17,470 nucleotides of DNA from Bacteroidales bacterium (GTDB lineage Bacteria; Bacteroidota; Bacteroidia; Bacteroidales; B18-G4). Both the position numbers and the translations under genes were made by a program. This document shows, piece after piece, positions 13,852 to 17,470 of this stretch; position 1 is the stretch's first letter, and each line of letters begins with the position of its first letter. The stretch is from positions 1 through 17,470 of the forward strand of contig JAUXCL010000020.1 of NCBI GenBank assembly GCA_030618905.1, given 5' to 3'. Under the pieces are notes generated by a model that was not told the origin of the DNA, did not search any database, and saw nothing but the letters and a program-made list of their open reading frames with translations.

Positions 13852-15921
13852 TTAATATTCCAATAATTCGATGGCTGCATTTTTGATTTTAACAATATCC
13901 GGCAAAATGGCTTTTTCAAGGATCCTGTTAAACCCAACAGCTGTGAAGGTTGCACCAACTCTTCTTACCGGTGCATCAAGGTTTTGAAAAGCTTTTTCAT
14001 TAATCATCGCGGAAAGTTCACCGCCAAAACCACCGAACACTTTATCTTCATGCACAACCAGGGCCTTGTTTGTGCGCATTACAGACTGCAAGACTGTTTC
14101 CTTATCCAATGGGACCAAGGATCTCAGATCAATTACTTCAATCTCTTTATTCATTTCTTTGGATAATTGATCAGCTACTTTCATACACATGGGTGTGGTG
14201 TTCCCATAAGTAATCAGGCTCAGGTCCGATCCTGCTCTTCGAATGCGTGCAACTCCGAAAGGCACTTCAAAATCCTCAGGAACAGGTGCTTCAGCAGCCG
14301 GGTCATTGTAAAGCGCTTTGGGTTCCAGGAACATGGTCGGACCTTCAGACCGTATGCTTGTCCTGAGCAGGCCGGCAGCATCATCAGCATATGATGGATA
14401 AACCACCCGGATACCCGGCAGGGATGTCAAGACTCCTTCGATGGTTTGTGAATGATACAGCCCTCCCCCAATATAACCTCCTGATGCCAAACGAATGGTA
14501 ACGTTGGGCACGTACTGACCATTCGACCTCCAATAATCATGTGATATCTCCAGTAGTTGCTCCATTGCCGGCCAAAAATAGTCGGCAAATTCAGCACCTT
14601 CTATAACCACACGGATCTTATCATCAAAGCGGCTCATACCGTTAGCAGTTCCAACAATATAGTCTTCAGCAATGGGTGCGTTAAATACCCTTTTATTTCC
14701 AAACTCCTGTTGCATCCCCCTGGTCACGTTAAAAATCCCTCCTTTCTCTTTATAGGCAATGTCCTGACCCCATATAAAAGTGTTGGGATTGTGCCGGAAT
14801 TCAGCTTTTAACGTAGAATTAAGCGCTTCGATCAGTTTCAGGTTATCACCTGAGCCATCAGGAATACCATTTGGATACTTTTCAGAGACATAAGGTTCCG
14901 GGATGACAAAATCAAATATAGAAGCCGGATCCGGGTCAGGCATCCTGATGACTTTCTTATGGGCCGCTGAAATTTCTTTTCTGGCTTTGCTATCCAGAGC
15001 GTTCAGTTCCTCTTCTGTAAAAATATCATTATAAATGAGCCTGCTTCTGTACTTCTGTAATGGGTCCTGGCCTTTCACGTCGAGCAACTCGTTCATATCG
15101 CGGTATAATTCATGCCTGTCGGAATTGGAATGAGATCCGATCCTCACACAATTCGCATGTACTATAACCGGCTTCCCCTCTTCTTTCACAACTTTCTTAG
15201 CCAGGGTCATTGCATTCATGGAATTAAACACGTCAAGTCCGTTGCAATAAATGATTTTCAGGTTTTTAAATCCTTCAAAATTGGTTGCTGCCCTGGGATT
15301 CGCTGTTTGATCAGCCTTAGGAACAGAAATTCCATAACCATTATCCTGGAAAACAAAAATTACCGGAAGCCTTTCATTACTTGCTCCGTTAATCGCTTCA
15401 TAAACATAACCTTCAGAAGTAGAAGATTCTCCCTGCGAGGAGATGGCCACTCCTTCCGAACCATAATATTTCATTGCGCGGGCAACCCCTACAGCATGCA
15501 AAGTATGATTCCCTGTACATGATGACACATTATGAATATTCCATTCCGGCTTGGCAAAATGATTGGACATATGACGCCCTCCGCTGGCGATATCATCTTT
15601 CTTGGACAGGCCATTTAAGATAATTTCCTCCGGTGATAACCCAGCCGAAATTACTGTTAACATATCCCTGTAGTAAGGGAATAAGTGGTCTGTTTTTTGA
15701 TCAAACACCTGTCCGATAGCCAGTTGTATGCCATCATGGCCAGCATAGGGTGCGTGGTATGACCAACCCAGTGCCTGTTTTAAATAATTGGGTGCTTTAT
15801 TATCCAATTGCCGTCCAAGGGTCATCAAATAATACCACCTGGATAAAAGTTTTTTTTCCGTTTTCTTAAGCAAGAAGGTTTTATCCTCTCTTCGTACCTT
15901 CAGGCGTTTGTTTCTATACAT
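13852..15921 (-). CDS. Fused E1 alpha/beta of branched-chain-type 2-oxoacid dehydrogenase
   Basis: A thiamine diphosphate enzyme that decarboxylates 2-oxoacids and passes the acyl group to a lipoyl E2. Alpha and beta subunits are joined in one 689-residue chain, a form frequent in Bacteroidota. The alpha half (about 20-340) has YYRDMLTVISAG (83-94), the Mg/ThDP region starting at Gly164-Glu165-Ser166 and ending at Asn194 and Tyr196 in FQDNGYGIS, and RIGSHSNSDRHELYR (260-274), which matches the phosphorylation-loop region of branched-chain E1 alpha. The beta half starts near 360 and has Glu419 in APIAEDYIVG and His490 in GGGLYHSQTIEG. The usual GDG/GEG reads GES. E2 and E3 genes are not in the window. 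It has its own promoter. Branched-chain specificity is inferred; pyruvate or another 2-oxoacid is possible. Confidence 0.9.
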   Translation of the reverse strand: MYRNKRLKVRREDKTFLLKKTEKKLLSRWYYLMTLGRQLDNKAPNYLKQALGWSYHAPYAGHDGIQLAIGQVFDQKTDHLFPYYRDMLTVISAGLSPEEIILNGLSKKDDIASGGRHMSNHFAKPEWNIHNVSSCTGNHTLHAVGVARAMKYYGSEGVAISSQGESSTSEGYVYEAINGASNERLPVIFVFQDNGYGISVPKADQTANPRAATNFEGFKNLKIIYCNGLDVFNSMNAMTLAKKVVKEEGKPVIVHANCVRIGSHSNSDRHELYRDMNELLDVKGQDPLQKYRSRLIYNDIFTEEELNALDSKARKEISAAHKKVIRMPDPDPASIFDFVIPEPYVSEKYPNGIPDGSGDNLKLIEALNSTLKAEFRHNPNTFIWGQDIAYKEKGGIFNVTRGMQQEFGNKRVFNAPIAEDYIVGTANGMSRFDDKIRVVIEGAEFADYFWPAMEQLLEISHDYWRSNGQYVPNVTIRLASGGYIGGGLYHSQTIEGVLTSLPGIRVVYPSYADDAAGLLRTSIRSEGPTMFLEPKALYNDPAAEAPVPEDFEVPFGVARIRRAGSDLSLITYGNTTPMCMKVADQLSKEMNKEIEVIDLRSLVPLDKETVLQSVMRTNKALVVHEDKVFGGFGGELSAMINEKAFQNLDAPVRRVGATFTAVGFNRILEKAILPDIVKIKNAAIELLEY

Positions 15922-15962
15922 CTAATGCTGTATTAATAAATTGAATAGCAGAAAATTTTTTG

Positions 15963-15970
15963 CAAAATTA
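15963..15970 (-). promoter_or_regulatory. Bacteroidota -7 box for the E1 gene
   Basis: On the minus strand TAATTTTG matches TAnnTTTG and lies 41 bases before the ATG, in the 90-base gap after the nitrilase-family gene. It is identical to the box in front of the S41 protease gene. Confidence 0.5.
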
Positions 15971-16011
15971 CAAAAGTTTACTTCTTTAGAAACGATCCAA
16001 ATAAATGATTG

Positions 16012-16815
16012 TTAACAACCCAGGTCCTTATATTGTTCAGGAAAGCGGTCATGATACACATGATTTAGGGCAGTAAGGTTCTTATTTCGGGCTTTTTCAA
16101 GGCTAAGATCTGCAAATAATACTGACTCGGAATCTCTTGGTGCTTCAAGGATAATATCGCCTTCGGGATCTGAAATAATGGAGCGGCCGGAGAAGGTGAT
16201 GTCCCCTTCAGTCCCAATCCTGTTTGCAGTAACAATATAATACCTGTTCATCAGAGCCTGGGCCGGCAGCACTTTATGAGCATAAGGGGTAACCAGGTTT
16301 GAAGGATGACAAATGATATCTGCACCTTTCAGTCCAAGGATACGCCAGGTCTCCGGAAAAATATAATCAAAACAGATTTGCATTCCAAGTTTGCAAAAAC
16401 CCACATCAATTACCGGTAAACCAAGGTTCCCGGGTTCAAAGAAAGATTTCTCATTCATAAACAAATGGATCTTCCTGTATTTCCCCGCTATTCCGCCCGG
16501 AGTGATCAGCAAGGAAGAATTGTACAGTTTAGCGTCTTCCTGTTCATTAAACCCTGTTACGATAACTATATCCCGTGTCTTTGCAAACCCGGTCAGAAAA
16601 TCAACAAAATCACTTTGCAAAACGGATTCAGACAATTCAAATGCCTGTTTTGCAGAAGTAAAATTGTATCCTGAGTTCGCAAGCTCCGGCAAAACAATCA
16701 GGTCAAGATCCGGCAGGGTCGATAATAAGGACTGTATTTTATTCAAAGTTAGCCCGGGATTTCCGAGCAATGGAGCAAATTGGATAAATGCAGTTTTAAT
16801 CCGGTCTTTTATCAT
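16012..16815 (-). CDS. Nitrilase-superfamily carbon-nitrogen hydrolase
   Basis: A 267-residue single-domain hydrolase with the Glu-Lys-Cys triad of the superfamily: Glu44 in IVLPELANSGYNF, Lys115 in GKYRKIHLF and Cys148 in GMQICFDYIFPE. These enzymes cleave amides, carbamoylated amines or, rarely, nitriles; no fused domain is present. The sequence does not single out one branch (omega-amidase, carbamoylputrescine or beta-ureidopropionate amidohydrolase, others), so the substrate is left open. The ATG overlaps the stop of the threonylcarbamoyl-AMP synthase gene (ATGA), so the two are translationally coupled within an operon that enters from the right edge. The superfamily is certain. Confidence 0.9.
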   Translation of the reverse strand: MIKDRIKTAFIQFAPLLGNPGLTLNKIQSLLSTLPDLDLIVLPELANSGYNFTSAKQAFELSESVLQSDFVDFLTGFAKTRDIVIVTGFNEQEDAKLYNSSLLITPGGIAGKYRKIHLFMNEKSFFEPGNLGLPVIDVGFCKLGMQICFDYIFPETWRILGLKGADIICHPSNLVTPYAHKVLPAQALMNRYYIVTANRIGTEGDITFSGRSIISDPEGDIILEAPRDSESVLFADLSLEKARNKNLTALNHVYHDRFPEQYKDLGC

Positions 16816-17375
16816 TCCCTGGTCACTTTAAACTCCCCGTTTTCCTCCAGTCTGATAATCCTGGAAGCTTTGGTTTTCATTAGTTTATCTTTATTGTAGG
16901 CAACAACATAGTCAACCTTGTCGATAATTTCCCCGGGGATTTTACCAAATACGATCGGGTTAGGTCCTCCTGAAACATTGGCTGAGGTTGACACGATGGG
17001 TTTGCCAAATTTTTCAATCACTTTTTTACAAAACTCATCTTTAGTAACCCGGATGGCTATACTTCCATCAGCACCCGTAACATTCCTGGCCAGTCCTTTG
17101 GCTTTCGGAAATATAATCGTCAGGGGTGTATCCATGCTTTCGATAAGATCCCTGGCAATTTCAGGGACTTTATCCACATAATTGCTAATCTTTTCAAAAG
17201 CGTCCACCAGAACGATCAGGCTTTTATGTTCTACCCTTTTTTTGATCTTAAAAATCTTTTCTACAGCCTGGTAATTGGTTGCATCGCATCCGATGCCCCA
17301 AATCGTGTCAGTGGGATATAGAATCGATTTTCCTTTTTTTAAATAGTTAACAGTCGTTTTGACAGCTTGTTCCAT
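16812..17375 (-). CDS. tsaC: Threonylcarbamoyl-AMP synthase (Sua5/YciO/YrdC family)
   Basis: The enzyme makes threonylcarbamoyl-AMP from threonine, bicarbonate and ATP, the first step of t6A37 formation in tRNAs that read ANN codons, in the cytoplasm. The 187-residue protein is a single YrdC domain without the C-terminal Sua5 domain. Marks: ILYPTDTIWGIGCDA (18-32), the basic stretch KIKKRVEHKSLIVLV (43-57) and PIVSTSANVSGG (126-137). The gene starts 2 bases after the stop of a family 9 glycosyltransferase and overlaps the nitrilase-family ATG by 4 bases. YciO-type paralogues of unknown role share the fold, so exact orthology to TsaC is likely but not proven. Confidence 0.9.
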   Translation of the reverse strand: MEQAVKTTVNYLKKGKSILYPTDTIWGIGCDATNYQAVEKIFKIKKRVEHKSLIVLVDAFEKISNYVDKVPEIARDLIESMDTPLTIIFPKAKGLARNVTGADGSIAIRVTKDEFCKKVIEKFGKPIVSTSANVSGGPNPIVFGKIPGEIIDKVDYVVAYNKDKLMKTKASRIIRLEENGEFKVTRE

Positions 17376-17377
17376 CT

Positions 17378-17470
17378 TTAAATTCGCTTCAGTAATTCGT
17401 TCTTATCTATAGTCAGTGCACAATCAAAATGTTTTTTCGGGCATTGATCCCATCCATGCAAACCGCAGGG
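17378..17470 (-). CDS. Glycosyltransferase family 9 (heptosyltransferase-like), C-terminal end only
   Basis: The minus-strand frame is open from the right edge to a TAA at 17378-17380 and gives 30 residues, with CGLHGWDQCPKKHFDCALTI followed by a short Lys-rich end. The C-G-L-H-G, Cys-Pro and HFxC pattern is typical of the C-terminus of ADP-heptose:LPS heptosyltransferase-like (GT9) proteins in Bacteroidota. It lies 2 bases before the tsaC ATG, so it is in the same operon. With only 30 residues the family call is moderate; that it is a coding end is well supported by the tight spacing. Confidence 0.65.
   Translation of the reverse strand, partial: PCGLHGWDQCPKKHFDCALTIDKNELLKRI

Noticed and set aside
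15112..15522. 136-codon + strand open frame opposite the fused E1
   Set aside because: Antisense to the ThDP-binding region of E1; composition looks like a shadow frame.
16391..16831. 146-codon + strand open frame opposite the nitrilase-family gene
   Set aside because: Fully antisense to a gene with an intact Glu-Lys-Cys triad; no recognisable features.

Overview
The window looks like chromosomal DNA of a Bacteroidota (Bacteroidetes) species; I cannot fix the order. Four signs agree: TAnnTTTG promoter boxes in front of five genes, a fused branched-chain 2-oxoacid dehydrogenase E1, a secreted S41 protease of the size usual in this phylum, and a moderately AT-rich, densely packed layout. No stretch longer than about 160 bases lacks a gene. 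I saw no tRNA, rRNA, CRISPR array, riboswitch or replication origin.

Left edge (1-2850): the 3' end of a probable secreted or surface protein (+) meets a hairpin terminator. An array of 7-bp repeats follows and runs into the 3' end of miaA (tRNA A37 dimethylallyltransferase, -). miaA lies 11 bases downstream of a family 2-type glycosyltransferase that has no ATG start.

Centre (2850-10210): a phenylalanine/tyrosine degradation locus. A long phenylalanine hydroxylase (+) converges on a four-gene minus-strand operon: homogentisate dioxygenase, 4-hydroxyphenylpyruvate dioxygenase, fumarylacetoacetase and a flavin-reductase-like protein. Together they cover Phe to Tyr, 4-hydroxyphenylpyruvate to homogentisate to maleylacetoacetate, and fumarylacetoacetate to fumarate plus acetoacetate. 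The aminotransferase, the pterin recycling enzyme and maleylacetoacetate isomerase are absent. An Old Yellow Enzyme-type alkene reductase is transcribed divergently from the operon.

Mobile insert (about 10230-10990): a REP-associated tyrosine transposase (RAYT, -) lies between two hairpin REP elements. The loops of the two hairpins (TACG and CGTA) show that they are inverted relative to each other.

Right side (11016-17470, all -): a dihydroorotate dehydrogenase-like flavoprotein, a secreted PDZ/S41 protease, a fused E1 alpha/beta of a branched-chain 2-oxoacid dehydrogenase, and then a tight operon read from the right edge: glycosyltransferase family 9 (3' end only), threonylcarbamoyl-AMP synthase, and a nitrilase-family hydrolase that overlaps it by 4 bases.

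Points most worth a second look: the roughly 230-residue C-terminal extension of the phenylalanine hydroxylase, which has an internal repeat; the flavin-reductase-like protein with a helical tail in a pathway operon that lacks an isomerase; the inverted REP pair around the RAYT gene; and the two heptamer arrays.
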